Shown here piece after piece: positions 1 to 9,944 of a DNA stretch of 64,000 bases. The notes beneath the pieces were generated by a model. It had not been told where the DNA came from. It was given only the letters and a program-made list of their open reading frames with translations, and did no database searches. A program made the translations under genes and the position numbers. The stretch's first letter is position 1. Every line of letters begins with the position of its first letter. Source of the stretch: Miniimonas arenae (lineage in GTDB: Bacteria; Actinomycetota; Actinomycetes; Actinomycetales; Beutenbergiaceae); contig NZ_VENP01000006.1 in assembly GCF_006351005.1 (NCBI RefSeq), positions 1-64,000 of the forward strand, given 5' to 3'.

Positions 1-1074
1 TTCCTGGCCATGATTCTCGGATCATCTCGCTTCCCCAGCACCAGGTGCCGGATTCAGCGTGTCCAAGATCCGGGGTCAGGCCCCGTCCTGGCCTGCGACG
101 CCTACTGGCAGCGCCTCGTGCTCAACCCCGAGGGCCAACCGGTCAACATCGGACGCAGCGAGCGCACCTACACCGGTGACCTGCGCCGCGCGGTCCTGGT
201 CCGGGACCGGCACTGCCAGTGGCCCGGCTGCACCCTGCGCGCCACCTGGTGCCAGGTCCACCACGTCCAGCACTGGGCCCACGGCGGCGAGACCAGCATC
301 GCCAACGCCATCACCATGTGCTCGCGCCACCACCACGACATCCACCGCGACGACATTCACATCACCACCACCCCCGGCGGGTTCGTCTTCACCACCGCCC
401 GAGGCGACCAGATCGGGGCCACCACCCGCCTCGAAGACCACCTCCTCACCCCACCACGACCCCGCCACACACCGCCCGACGGCACAGCCCTGCCCACCGA
501 CGAGCCTCCGTTCGACGGCGCAGCCCTGCCCACCGGCGAGACTCTCTTCGACGACGCGACGTCCGAGACGGCCAAGAGGGAGGCCTCGGAGAGAACTCTG
601 CCCACCCTCAGCGCCCGACCCGACGGCGCAGCCCTGCCCACCGGCGAGACTCTGTTCGACGGCGCGACGTCCGAGACGACCCCGCCCACGGCGTCGGGGA
701 GAACTCTGCCCACCCTCAGTGCCCGACCCGACGGCGCAGCCCTGCCCGCCGGCGAGACTCTGTTCGACGGCCCGACGTCCGAGACGGCCGTGCGAAAGGC
801 CTCGGAGAGGACTCTGCCCAACGGCGAGACTCTGCTAGACGACGCGACGTCCGAGACGGCCGCGCCGACGGCGCCGGGCGGAACTCTGCCCACCCGCCCG
901 GCCCCGTCCCACGGCGCAGCCGCGCCCACTCGCATTGCCCGACCCGACGACGCGGCCCCGCATCCCAACCGGAGCACCCGGTCGCGCAGCAGCGACGACA
1001 CCGTGCACTCGACCGACCCGCCCGAACCCGACGACTTCCAGTTCCCCGAAGGCTGCCCCGCCCGCGACTGGTAG
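1..1074 (+). CDS. HNH endonuclease-domain protein (DUF222/13E12-type C-terminal part), possibly 5' partial
   Basis: The recognisable domain spans roughly residues 28-125, counted from the ATG at 10. It has the zinc-type cysteines CQWPGC and the HNH nuclease residues VHH...W.HGGET...N...C..HH, as in the actinobacterial DUF222/13E12 family, whose members usually carry a long N-terminal DUF222 domain. That domain is not visible. The frame is open to the window edge, so the gene may start upstream; otherwise ATG at 10 is the start. Homology begins abruptly near base 87, just after a short palindrome (cgggg-tcagg-ccccg, 71-85). The C-terminal ~200 residues are a Pro/Thr/Asp-rich tail built from 36-residue repeats. 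These multicopy proteins are often linked to mobile DNA; whether this one cuts DNA is unknown. Confidence 0.7.
   Translation, partial: FLAMILGSSRFPSTRCRIQRVQDPGSGPVLACDAYWQRLVLNPEGQPVNIGRSERTYTGDLRRAVLVRDRHCQWPGCTLRATWCQVHHVQHWAHGGETSIANAITMCSRHHHDIHRDDIHITTTPGGFVFTTARGDQIGATTRLEDHLLTPPRPRHTPPDGTALPTDEPPFDGAALPTGETLFDDATSETAKREASERTLPTLSARPDGAALPTGETLFDGATSETTPPTASGRTLPTLSARPDGAALPAGETLFDGPTSETAVRKASERTLPNGETLLDDATSETAAPTAPGGTLPTRPAPSHGAAAPTRIARPDDAAPHPNRSTRSRSSDDTVHSTDPPEPDDFQFPEGCPARDW
514..862 (+). repeat. 108-bp in-frame tandem repeat in the HNH protein tail
   Basis: The block starting gacggcgcagccctgccc occurs at 514, 622 and 730, an exact 108-bp period. A fourth, internally shortened copy covers about 808-862. 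Each unit encodes 36 residues of the type GAALPTGETLFD-x-ATSET. Copies differ by scattered substitutions, so this is a diverged but still in-frame array. Confidence 0.85.
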
Positions 1075-1101
1075 CCCGACGATGCTCCGCGCCTCGCCGT
1101 C

Positions 1102-1122
1102 GCCGGCGCGACCTGCGCCGGC
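1102..1122. terminator. Hairpin between convergent HNH gene and gpsA
   Basis: A perfect 8-bp stem (GCCGGCGC / GCGCCGGC) with a 5-nt loop lies between the two converging stop codons. There is no T tract, which is common for actinobacterial terminators. Further on, an 18-bp unit repeats directly at 1256-1273 and 1274-1291. Nothing else is seen in the 1075-1318 gap. Confidence 0.4.
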
Positions 1123-1318
1123 TGGCGCGGGGAGCCTACTGGCACGGTCCACGCCTGGGAGTCGCCGCCGCCCGCCCGGCTCGGTGCTCGCCCAGGGAGA
1201 GCGCTGCTCGGAGCGCCCGAGCGCGGTCGCGCCGCCGCCGGTCCGGCGTGCGCCTCCGGGCCGGCATGCGCCGCCGGGCCGGCATGCGCCGCCGCACGCG
1301 GGCCGCGACCAGCGCTCC

Positions 1319-2314
1319 TCAGTCCTCAGCGCGCGGCGGGCGATCCACCAGCCGCTCGACCATCTCCTGCACGGTGAGCCCGTTGTACAACACGTCGACC
1401 ACGGCCCGGATGATCGACGCCTTCACGCCGTTCCGGTTGGCGAGATCCAGGATGGGGCGGCAGGACTTGGCGCCCTCCGCCGTCGAGCCCGTGGCTGCGA
1501 CGGCCTCCTCGAGCGACATCCCGCGACCGATGTAGGAGCCCAGCCGGTGGTTGCGCGAGAGCGGCGACGAGCACGTCGCGATGAGGTCGCCCATCCCCGC
1601 GAGCCCCGCGAACGTCTCCGGCTGCGCCCCCACCGCGGCCCCGATCCGCGCCGCCTCCGACAGCCCGCGCGTCATGATCGACGCCATCGTGTTGTCGCCG
1701 AAGCCCACGCCCTGGGCAATCCCGACGGCGAGCGCGATGACGTTCTTGACCGCACCACCGATCTCGATCCCGATGACGTCGGTCGCCGTGAAAACCCGGA
1801 AGTAGGGCGTCGCAATGGCGTGCGCGACCTCGAGCGCGGTGTCCTCGTGCTCGCACGCGACCACCGTGGCCGTGGGCTGCCGCTGCGCGATCTCGCCCGA
1901 CAGGTTCGGCCCCGACAGCACCGCGAGCCGCTTCGCCGGCAGGTCCCACACCGATGCGAGCACCTCGCTCATGCGCTCGTCGGTGCCCTCCTCGACACCC
2001 TTCATCAGCGACAGCACGATCGCGTCGTCGGGCACGTCGTCGCGGTAGGGCGCGAGCAGGCCACGCACGATCTGCGACGGCAGCGCCACCACGACCAGCC
2101 CCGCACCGGCAACCGCGGCGGGCAGATCGGTCGTGGCATTCACCGTGTCGGCGAGCCGCACTCCCGGCAGGTAGGTCGGGTTCTCGTGGTCGAGGCTGAT
2201 CGACCGTGCCGTCTCCTCCGTCTTGGCCCACAGCACGACGTCGTGCCCCGCGTCCGCGAGCAGCTGCGCGAACACCGTGCCGAACGAGCCCGACCCGAGG
2301 ACGGCGCAGCGCAC
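1319..2314 (-). CDS. gpsA: Glycerol-3-phosphate dehydrogenase [NAD(P)+]
   Basis: Reduces dihydroxyacetone phosphate to sn-glycerol 3-phosphate for phospholipid synthesis in the cytoplasm. The 331-residue product has normal family length. It opens with the Rossmann fingerprint VLGSGSFGT and carries the conserved MKGVE, SGPNLSGEIA, and VKNVIALAVGIAQGVGFGDN segments, the last containing the catalytic Lys, plus the C-terminal GLAGMGDLIATC block. The start is GTG at 2314: the upstream acyltransferase stop (2316-2318) is one base away, so the two genes are coupled, and the Rossmann motif starts within five residues. A longer open frame upstream overlaps the acyltransferase gene and is not coding. 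Confidence 0.96.
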   Translation of the reverse strand: MRCAVLGSGSFGTVFAQLLADAGHDVVLWAKTEETARSISLDHENPTYLPGVRLADTVNATTDLPAAVAGAGLVVVALPSQIVRGLLAPYRDDVPDDAIVLSLMKGVEEGTDERMSEVLASVWDLPAKRLAVLSGPNLSGEIAQRQPTATVVACEHEDTALEVAHAIATPYFRVFTATDVIGIEIGGAVKNVIALAVGIAQGVGFGDNTMASIMTRGLSEAARIGAAVGAQPETFAGLAGMGDLIATCSSPLSRNHRLGSYIGRGMSLEEAVAATGSTAEGAKSCRPILDLANRNGVKASIIRAVVDVLYNGLTVQEMVERLVDRPPRAED

Positions 2315-2315
2315 C

Positions 2316-3032
2316 TCAGACCCCCGCCTTCCGGCGATCGAAAGGCTCCGCGGGCGGCGTCTCGCCCCGGATCTGCGCGAGCTGGGTCGTGATGGCGGCC
2401 ATGATGCGGCGCGTCCCCTCCGCGAGCGCCTCGGGCGTGGGCTGCGCGCCCGGCTGCGGCCGCAGGTCGGTGAGGTCGACGGGCTCCCCCACGAGCGCCT
2501 GGAACGTGGTGCGCCGCAGCGTGGGGAACTTGGCCTTGCGCGGCAGGATCGCCGTCGACCCCCACTGCGCAAGCGGGATCACGGGCGCGCCCGACGTCAG
2601 CGCGAGCCTCGCAACGCCGGTGTGCGCGACCATCGGCCAGGCGTTCGGGTCCAGGGTCAGCGTGCCCTCGGGGAAGATCAGGACGCACTCCCCCGCCTCG
2701 AGCGCCGCCTGCGCCGCGACGAGCGAGTCGGCGGCCTGGCGCGTCCGCCGTTCCACGGGGATCTGGCCGGACCCGCGCAGCAGCGCGCCGAGCCCGAACA
2801 CCTTCCACAGCTCAGCCTTGGCCATGATCCGCGGCGGCGCCCCGTTGTTGTAGAGGACGTGGGCCGTCGCGAGCGGGTCGAGCAGCGACGCGTGGTTCGC
2901 GGCGGCGATGAAGCCCTCGGGCCGGTGGAGGTTCTCGGTGCCGCTCCACCGCTTGCGGCCCATGAGCCACAGGAAGGGCTTCACCACACCGGCGATGAAG
3001 CGGTAGGTCGGGGAGTACCGGCGCTGTGTCAC
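2316..3032 (-). CDS. plsC: 1-acyl-sn-glycerol-3-phosphate acyltransferase family protein
   Basis: Membrane-associated acyltransferase that adds an acyl chain to lysophosphatidic acid. Conserved blocks are in order: the catalytic NHASLLD (NHx4D), the GSGQIPVERR block, the FPEGTLT substrate-binding motif, and GAPVIPLAQWG. The 238-residue length fits the family. GTG at 3032 is chosen because homology begins right after it and the upstream DNA is a tandem repeat array. It is directly followed by gpsA with a 1-bp gap, which makes a two-gene unit supplying glycerol 3-phosphate and phosphatidic acid. Substrate chain preference cannot be read from the sequence. Confidence 0.93.
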   Translation of the reverse strand: MTQRRYSPTYRFIAGVVKPFLWLMGRKRWSGTENLHRPEGFIAAANHASLLDPLATAHVLYNNGAPPRIMAKAELWKVFGLGALLRGSGQIPVERRTRQAADSLVAAQAALEAGECVLIFPEGTLTLDPNAWPMVAHTGVARLALTSGAPVIPLAQWGSTAILPRKAKFPTLRRTTFQALVGEPVDLTDLRPQPGAQPTPEALAEGTRRIMAAITTQLAQIRGETPPAEPFDRRKAGV

Positions 3033-3125
3033 GGACGCCGATCCTAACGGCGCACGCGGTCGCGGGCCGCGCGGCGGCCGACCGAGCGCGTCGTGCGGAC
3101 GCCGTCGCGGGCTCGGCAGCACCCA

Positions 3126-3300
3126 CGACGGCGAGCCCCCCTCGCTCTCGCATCGCACCCTGCACGACGGCGAGCCCCCCTCGCTCTCGCATCGCACCCT
3201 GCGCGACGGCGAGCCCCCCTCGCTCTCGCATCGCACCCTGCGCGACGGCGAGCCTCCTCGGTCACATCGCACCCCGCGCGACGGCGAGCCCTCCCGGCCG
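3126..3300. repeat. 39-bp tandem repeat array (5 copies), non-coding
   Basis: The core cgacggcgagccc recurs at 3126, 3165, 3204, 3243 and 3279, giving periods of 39, 39, 39 and 36 bp. The rest of each unit (ctctcgcatcgcaccctgc) is nearly identical in the first three copies and decays after that. The period is divisible by three and stays open on the minus strand as a repeated 13-residue peptide, but no homology, start signal or conserved function supports a protein. The array fills the 3033-3355 gap between plsC and the GH74 remnant. Confidence 0.85.
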
Positions 3301-3355
3301 GTGCAGGCGGCGATCGACGCCGCCCGCACCGACCAGGATCGAACCGACCCGCAGC

Positions 3356-4582
3356 TCAGCCGATCTGCTCCCACGGACCCCACGGCGACGCGCCCGGCTC
3401 CTGCGCCCGCGTCCACCACTTGGCCCGCCACAGGTGCGAGCCGTGCGACACGACGTCGCCCGCCACGAAGATGCGGCTCGACGTCCACGCGGCCACCCCG
3501 GACGGCTCGGCCGCGATCTGCTGCCACGGGCCGTACGCGTCCCCGGGCTTCTGACCCTGGGTCCACCACGACGCCCGCCACTGCGCACCCGCGTAGGTCA
3601 CGACGTCGCCCGTGGTGTACACGGTGCGCGCGTTCCAGTCGGCCGGAGCGGCGGCCTCGGTGTCGTCGCCGACGATGATCCCGCGACCGTTCGTCGCGAT
3701 GTAGACGCGACCGAAGACGTCGGGGTCTCCCTCGATGTCGGCGCCGATCCAGCCCCACTGGTGCTCGTCGTCGTTGATGCGCTCCCACGACGTACCGCCG
3801 TCGATCGACCGGTAGACGCCACGCACGCCGTCGCGCTCCGCGGCGGTGTAGATCGAGGGGGTGAGCGCTCCGGGCGCGGCGCGGCCGAAGCCGACCGTGT
3901 CGGCGGCGTCGAAGCCCGCGACGGCGGACCAGGTGGACCCCGCGTCCGTCGATCGCCACATCCCGTACGCGCCCTCGTCGTCACCGCCGGCGAGCCACAG
4001 CACGCCGATCGAGCCCGGCATCGCGGCGAAGCGCACGTTGCCCTCGGCCGGCAGACCACCGGCGACGGCGGCGAACGTCGCCCCGCCGTCGTTGGAGCGG
4101 TAGAACGTGCCGCCCGCGAGCCCGTAGACGAGGCGCGGGTCGACGCGGTCGCTCTCGACCCGCGCACCGACGGGCAGGCCGACGACGTCCGCCCACGTCG
4201 AACCCGTGTCGCCGGACCGACGGGGCGTCACGCCGTCGGGCGCCCACACCACGTTCGCGCCGTTAGCGCTCACCGTGACCGTGCCGGGTCCCGAACCACC
4301 GGAGGCGGGCGAGGTGACCCAAGTGGCGCCGGAGTCGGCCGAGGTCGCGACGACGTGGTTGCCCGACCCGTCCGTCCCCGCGCGCACGATCACCCCGGAC
4401 GCGAGTCCCGCGGCGTCCACGCTCGTCGCCCCGCCGAAGTAGGGCGCCTGGAAGGTGTTGACGACCGTGTCGATGTCGCCGTGGACGAACCCGCCGAGGT
4501 CGAGCATCGCCGAGACGAGGTCGACGTCGCCGGCGGGCGCCACGAGGTCCTGGATCGCCGTCTCCTCGATGCCGTCGGCCAC
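3356..4582 (-). pseudogene. GH74 xyloglucanase/endoglucanase remnant: C-terminal half plus two CBM5/12-type modules
   Basis: About 300 residues match the second half of a GH74 seven-bladed propeller: DGIEETA, SAMLDLGGFVH (probable site of the second catalytic Asp), repeated SxDGGxTW Asp-box-like motifs, RINDDEHQWGWIG, and GRVYIATNGRGI. Two ~45-residue modules follow, each of the W..x.VY..GD.V.Y.G..W.A.WWT.GQ.PG type typical of chitin/cellulose-binding CBM5/12. The first half of the enzyme, with the other catalytic Asp and a signal peptide, is absent. Upstream of base 4582 the frame runs into sequence unlike GH74 and then a repeat array. GTG at 4582 is only a formal start. Intact family members are more than 700 residues before the CBMs, so this is very likely a decayed gene. 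Confidence 0.8.
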
Positions 4583-4931
4583 GGGCTGGAAATCCTCAGG
4601 GCGACGCGAGAGCGAACCGTTTCGATTGAGCGTCCCCGCCGCGCGGGTTGCGGGCGCCGTCAGGGACGCCCTGGCTCACGAGACGTTGGCACGCACAACC
4701 CTCTCCACGCGGGCAGCGGCGAGGGCCCTCGTCGGTCTCGAGATCACGCCGATGACGGACATCGCCTCCCCGACGACCGACATCGCCTCGAGAACGGACC
4801 AGGATCACCTCGCGAAAGGACCAGCATCACCTCGCGAACGACGGAGATCACCTCGCGATAGGACGAAGATCCTCTCGGGAAAGGACGGAAATCACCTCGC
4901 GGACTGTAAGAATGGCTCGCGGGGCGGTGGG
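4583..4931. repeat. Degenerate ~22-bp tandem repeats in a gene-free stretch
   Basis: Five units of the form GGACsAsSATCACCTCGCGAAm lie at 4796-4817, 4818-4839, 4840-4860, 4861-4882 and 4883-4904. Two looser copies precede them near 4756-4795. Units abut with no spacers, so this is not CRISPR. Nothing coding is seen in the 349-bp interval, which separates the GH74 remnant from the 3' end of the peroxidase-fusion gene. Confidence 0.75.
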
Positions 4932-6350
4932 TCAGGCGGGGTTCTCGGGCTCGCCGAGCGAGAGCATGAGGCGGTTGGCCCACGCGAAGAAGCCGGCGGC
5001 GCCCACGACGTCCAGGATCGCCTCGTCCGACAGCCCCACGCCGCGCAGCTCGGCCACGTGCTCGGCGTCGAAGGCAGAGGGCGTCCGGCTCAGCGCAGCG
5101 GCTGCCCGCACGACCGCGGCCCACCGCGGCTCCAGCTGCGCCGTGGCCGCCTCGGTGCCCTTCCGCAGCAGCAGGTCGACCTCGTCCGTGCGGTGCGAGA
5201 GCTGCTCCGCGAAGCGGGCGTGCACGCTCGCGCAGAACACGCAGCCGTTGACGCGCGAGGCGACCGCAGCGCTGAGCTCACGCTCGGGACGAGGCAGGCC
5301 CTCGCCGTCGGACGGCTTGCGCGGCGCGCCCGTGCGGAAGGTGTCGAGGTCGGTCCGCGTGCGGGCCGCGAGCACCTCGGGGTCGAGCGCGAGCAGCCGG
5401 AAGTACGGGCTCGCGTCGCGGTTGCGCTCCACGAGGCCCGCGTACTGCCGCTCGCTCAGCTGATCGGCCGCCGGCGGCGTGAGCCACGGCACCCAGCCGA
5501 GGTTCGCCCGCGTGAAGTGGTCGGGGCGGTCGAGGTCGGGATACGTGGTGACCGCGCGGTCACCCGGGTCGACGACCGGCTCGACCTCAACCCCGAAGGC
5601 ACCGGCCTCGGCGGCGCCGCTCGTCGCAGCACCACCCGCACCGGCGCCGCTCGCGTCGGTGGCCGACGTGTCGGCGCCAGCAGAGCCCACGGACACGCCG
5701 ACAGCCGCGTCGGACGAGCCGGCGAGCACCCCGAGCCCGTGCACGAGCCGCACCTGGTAGGCCAGGAACGCCACGAGCTGCGACAGCGTCACGATCTGCG
5801 ACGTCGTCCACCCCGCGTCCAGCAGCGCCTGCAGCGCCTGCGGCGAGGACTCCCGCGGCCGCAGCACCAACAGCACGGCGTGCGTCAGGCCCGAGGCGAG
5901 CCGCGGCGGCACGACGGCAGAGCTCGCCACCGTGAACGCCTCGCCCCGTTCGGACTCCCCCGCCAGCCCGGGCTCGCGGTACACCCCGTACGGACCCGGG
6001 CGCCGCGCGGCCTCCGCGATGGCGGCCACCTCCGCGGCGAGAGCCGCGTCGCGGGCGGCAAGCTCGCCGTCGTACACCGCGCCGAGGGGCGCGGCCGCGG
6101 CGCCGTGCAGCGCGAGGACGAGGCTAGCGACGGCGTACCGCTCGACGAGCGGGAAGCCGTTCTCCGCGACGGGCGCGAACAGCGCGTCGTGGCTGGCCTG
6201 GGTGTGCGTGCGGGCCGCGTCGCGGCCCCGGCGGAGCGCGTCGAGCCTCGAGCCGGGCGCGGTGCCGACCACGGCGTCGACGAGGTCGACTCCCCGTCCG
6301 CTCTGGGCGACCTCGGTCGCGTCCGTGCCGGACGTGGCGGTGGTAGTCAT
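4932..6350 (-). CDS. Fused CMD-domain / alkylhydroperoxidase-domain protein (Avi_7170 + Avi_7169 type)
   Basis: The 472-residue protein appears to join two proteins usually encoded separately. Residues ~1-195 resemble the CMD-domain Avi_7170 family. A Gly/Ala/Ser/Thr-rich linker covers ~200-260. The rest resembles the Avi_7169 alkylhydroperoxidase family, with the AhpD-type redox motif C370-VF-C373-ASV-H377. Such proteins are found with a luciferase-like monooxygenase and a peptide-type ABC transporter, exactly the context here. ATG at 6350 overlaps the monooxygenase stop (ATGA), so translation is coupled. It is the last gene of the operon. The likely role is thiol-based reduction of a peroxide or oxidised product of the neighbouring flavin monooxygenase; this is inferred. 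Confidence 0.85.
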   Translation of the reverse strand: MTTTATSGTDATEVAQSGRGVDLVDAVVGTAPGSRLDALRRGRDAARTHTQASHDALFAPVAENGFPLVERYAVASLVLALHGAAAAPLGAVYDGELAARDAALAAEVAAIAEAARRPGPYGVYREPGLAGESERGEAFTVASSAVVPPRLASGLTHAVLLVLRPRESSPQALQALLDAGWTTSQIVTLSQLVAFLAYQVRLVHGLGVLAGSSDAAVGVSVGSAGADTSATDASGAGAGGAATSGAAEAGAFGVEVEPVVDPGDRAVTTYPDLDRPDHFTRANLGWVPWLTPPAADQLSERQYAGLVERNRDASPYFRLLALDPEVLAARTRTDLDTFRTGAPRKPSDGEGLPRPERELSAAVASRVNGCVFCASVHARFAEQLSHRTDEVDLLLRKGTEAATAQLEPRWAAVVRAAAALSRTPSAFDAEHVAELRGVGLSDEAILDVVGAAGFFAWANRLMLSLGEPENPA

Positions 6351-7368
6351 CGGGAGACCTCCAAGGTCGGACGCAGCGCGAGGCGCGGCAGCAGCGGAGA
6401 CACGTCGTGCGCGAGCAGCTCCAGGGAGCGCAGCACGAGCTCGTGCACGGGGTCGACCGAGTGGACCTGCACCAGCAGGTCGGTGGCGCGCTCGAGGATC
6501 GTGTCCTGCGCGAGCTGTGCGGCGACCTGCTCGGGGTCGCCCGTCACGGTGTCCGAGCGCGCGATGAGGTCTTCGATGCGGCCGTCGGGGTCGAGCCCCC
6601 ACAGCCCGCCCCGCACCGCGACCGTCCGCAGGCCGCGGTCGGCCTCGCGACGCGCCGTCGCCTCGTCGTCGGCCACGAACACCGTGCGGGAGGCCGCGAT
6701 CCGCGGCGCCACGCCGTCGGGCAGGGCGTCCAGGTAGGCGTCCACGATCGGCTCCTGGATCTCCCAGATCCGCGCGTTCGGCGCGCTCTCGGGGCGCGGC
6801 TGGCTGCGCGAGAGCATGAGGCCGGACCCGTTCGCACCGATCCGGGCCGCGCCCTCGGCGGAGAACGTCGCCTCCCAGCGGCGCTCCAGCAGCGTGGGCG
6901 CCGGCGGGTAGAGCTGGTTCTCGGGGTCGCCCAGGTCGAGCCCGGCCCACGCGTCGGTGACCACCTTGAGGTGGTCGGCGTAGATCGTGCGGCGGTCCGC
7001 GGCGTCGAACCCGAAGGCGCGGAACGACGACGGCGTGCCACCGGTCCCGAAGCCGACCTCCACCCGGTGGCCCGAGATCTCGTCGAGGACCGCGAGGTCC
7101 TCCGCGACCCGCAGCGGGTGCTCCAGCGGCAGCGTGATGACGCCGAAGCCCAGCCGGATCCGGCGGGTCAGCGCCGCGACCGAGGCGAGGAACACCGCGG
7201 GCGCGGGCAGCCCGCCCTCGAGCGCGTGGAAGTGGTGCTGCGCCACCCACGCGGAGTCGTAGCCCAGCTGCTCCGCGCGCACGATCTGGTCGCGCGCGTT
7301 GCGGTAGCGCTCCCCCGGCGACGTCTCGTCGAGCAGGCGGGTGAACAGGCCGAGGCGGAGCGGGGACG

Positions 7369-7372
<4 letters not shown>
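6347..7372 (-). CDS. FMN-dependent luciferase-like monooxygenase (KPN_01858-type)
   Basis: A 341-residue bacterial-luciferase-fold protein: N-terminal LRLGLFTRLLDE, YDSAWVAQHHFH, RIRLGFGVITLPLEHPLRVAEDLAVLDEISGHRVEVGFGTGG, and the YPPAPTLLERRWEATFS region. This matches the KPN_01858 family (TIGR04027, from memory), which travels with the Avi_7169/7170 proteins and a KPN_01854-type binding protein. Start GTG at 7372 overlaps the ATPase stop (GTGA), and its own stop overlaps the next ATG. It probably uses reduced FMN and O2 to oxidise an imported small molecule. Organosulfur compounds are one possibility, but the substrate is not shown by the sequence. Confidence 0.88.
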
Positions 7373-8990
<1,618 letters not shown>

Positions 8991-8994
<4 letters not shown>

Positions 8995-9935
8995 CGCGCG
9001 CCCTCCCGGCGTTCGGAGATCCAGCCGGAGATCCGGTTGGCGGAAAGCACGACGACCACGACGACGAGGCCCGGCAGCGTGGTGAGCCACCACGACGTCG
9101 CGAGGTGGCTGCGGCCCTCGGAGATCAGCAGGCCCCACTCGGGCGTGGGCGGCGGCGCGCCGTAGCCGAGGAAGCCGAGCGTGGAGATCGCGAGCACTGC
9201 GGTGCCGAACTGCAGCGCGGCGAGCGCGAGCACGGCGGTGAGCGAGTTGGGCAGCACGTGCCTGAGCAGCACGCTCCACCAGCGGCCGCCGGAGCCGAAC
9301 GCGGCCTCGACGTACTCGGTGCGTCGCACCCGCACGACCTCCGAGCGCGAGAGGCGCGCGAACGCGGCCACGCTCGTCACGCCTACCGCGATCGCCGCGT
9401 TCGTCGTGCCGAAGCCGAGCAGGATGATGACCGAGAGGCTGAGCAGCAGCCCCGGGATCGAGAGCAGCACGTCGACCACGCGCATGAGCAGCTCGTCGAG
9501 GAAGCCGCCGATCGACCCGGCGATCACGCCGAGCGCAGTGCCGGCGACGAGCCCGACGCCCACGGCGACCGTGCCGCCCAGCAGTGAGTAGCGCGCGCCG
9601 TAGACGACGCGGGTGAACAGGTCGCGGCCGGTCGGGTCGGTGCCGAACCAGTGCGCCGCGCTCGGGGGCGCGAGCTTGTCGGCGGGCACGCCCGTGTAGG
9701 GGTCCTGGGCGGTGAACAGCCCTGGCGCGAGCGCCCAGGCGACGACGAGGGCGACGACGGCGAACGCGAGTCCCACCGACAGCCACGGCAGGACGCGGCG
9801 CCACGGCGCGGGTGCGCGCTCCGCCGTCGCCGCGAGCGACGTGCGCCCCTCGGGGTCGACGTCTATCGGGCTGCGCAGTCCGTCGGGCGTCTCGTCGGCG
9901 GGGTCGGGCACGTTGCGCTCCAGCTCGAGGGTCAC
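8991..9935 (-). CDS. ABC transporter permease, DppC-type
   Basis: A 314-residue inner-membrane permease with an N-terminal cytoplasmic stretch, one leading TM segment (WLSVGLAFAVVALVVAWAL), the ThrProThr-type signature HWFGTDPTGRDLFTRVVYG, and the EAA loop near AFARLSRSEVVRVR...YVEAA. The GTG start at 9935 has a strong TGAGGAGGACC ribosome site that overlaps the upstream permease stop. It pairs with the DppB-type gene to form the translocation pore of the monooxygenase-linked importer. Confidence 0.93.
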
Positions 9936-9944
9936 GGGTCCTCC

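Noticed and set aside
2812-3231. Open minus-strand frame encoding a 13-residue repeat (MRERGGLAV...) upstream of plsC
   Set aside because: It is a by-product of the 39-bp DNA repeat; it overlaps plsC and has no ribosome site or homology.
4756-4904. CRISPR-like array of ~22-bp repeats
   Set aside because: Units are contiguous and degenerate, with no spacers and no cas genes.
4932-6350. Frameshifted merger of two genes instead of a true fusion
   Set aside because: The frame is continuous across a typical Gly/Ser/Ala linker with no overlapping stop or start, so a real fusion is the simpler reading.
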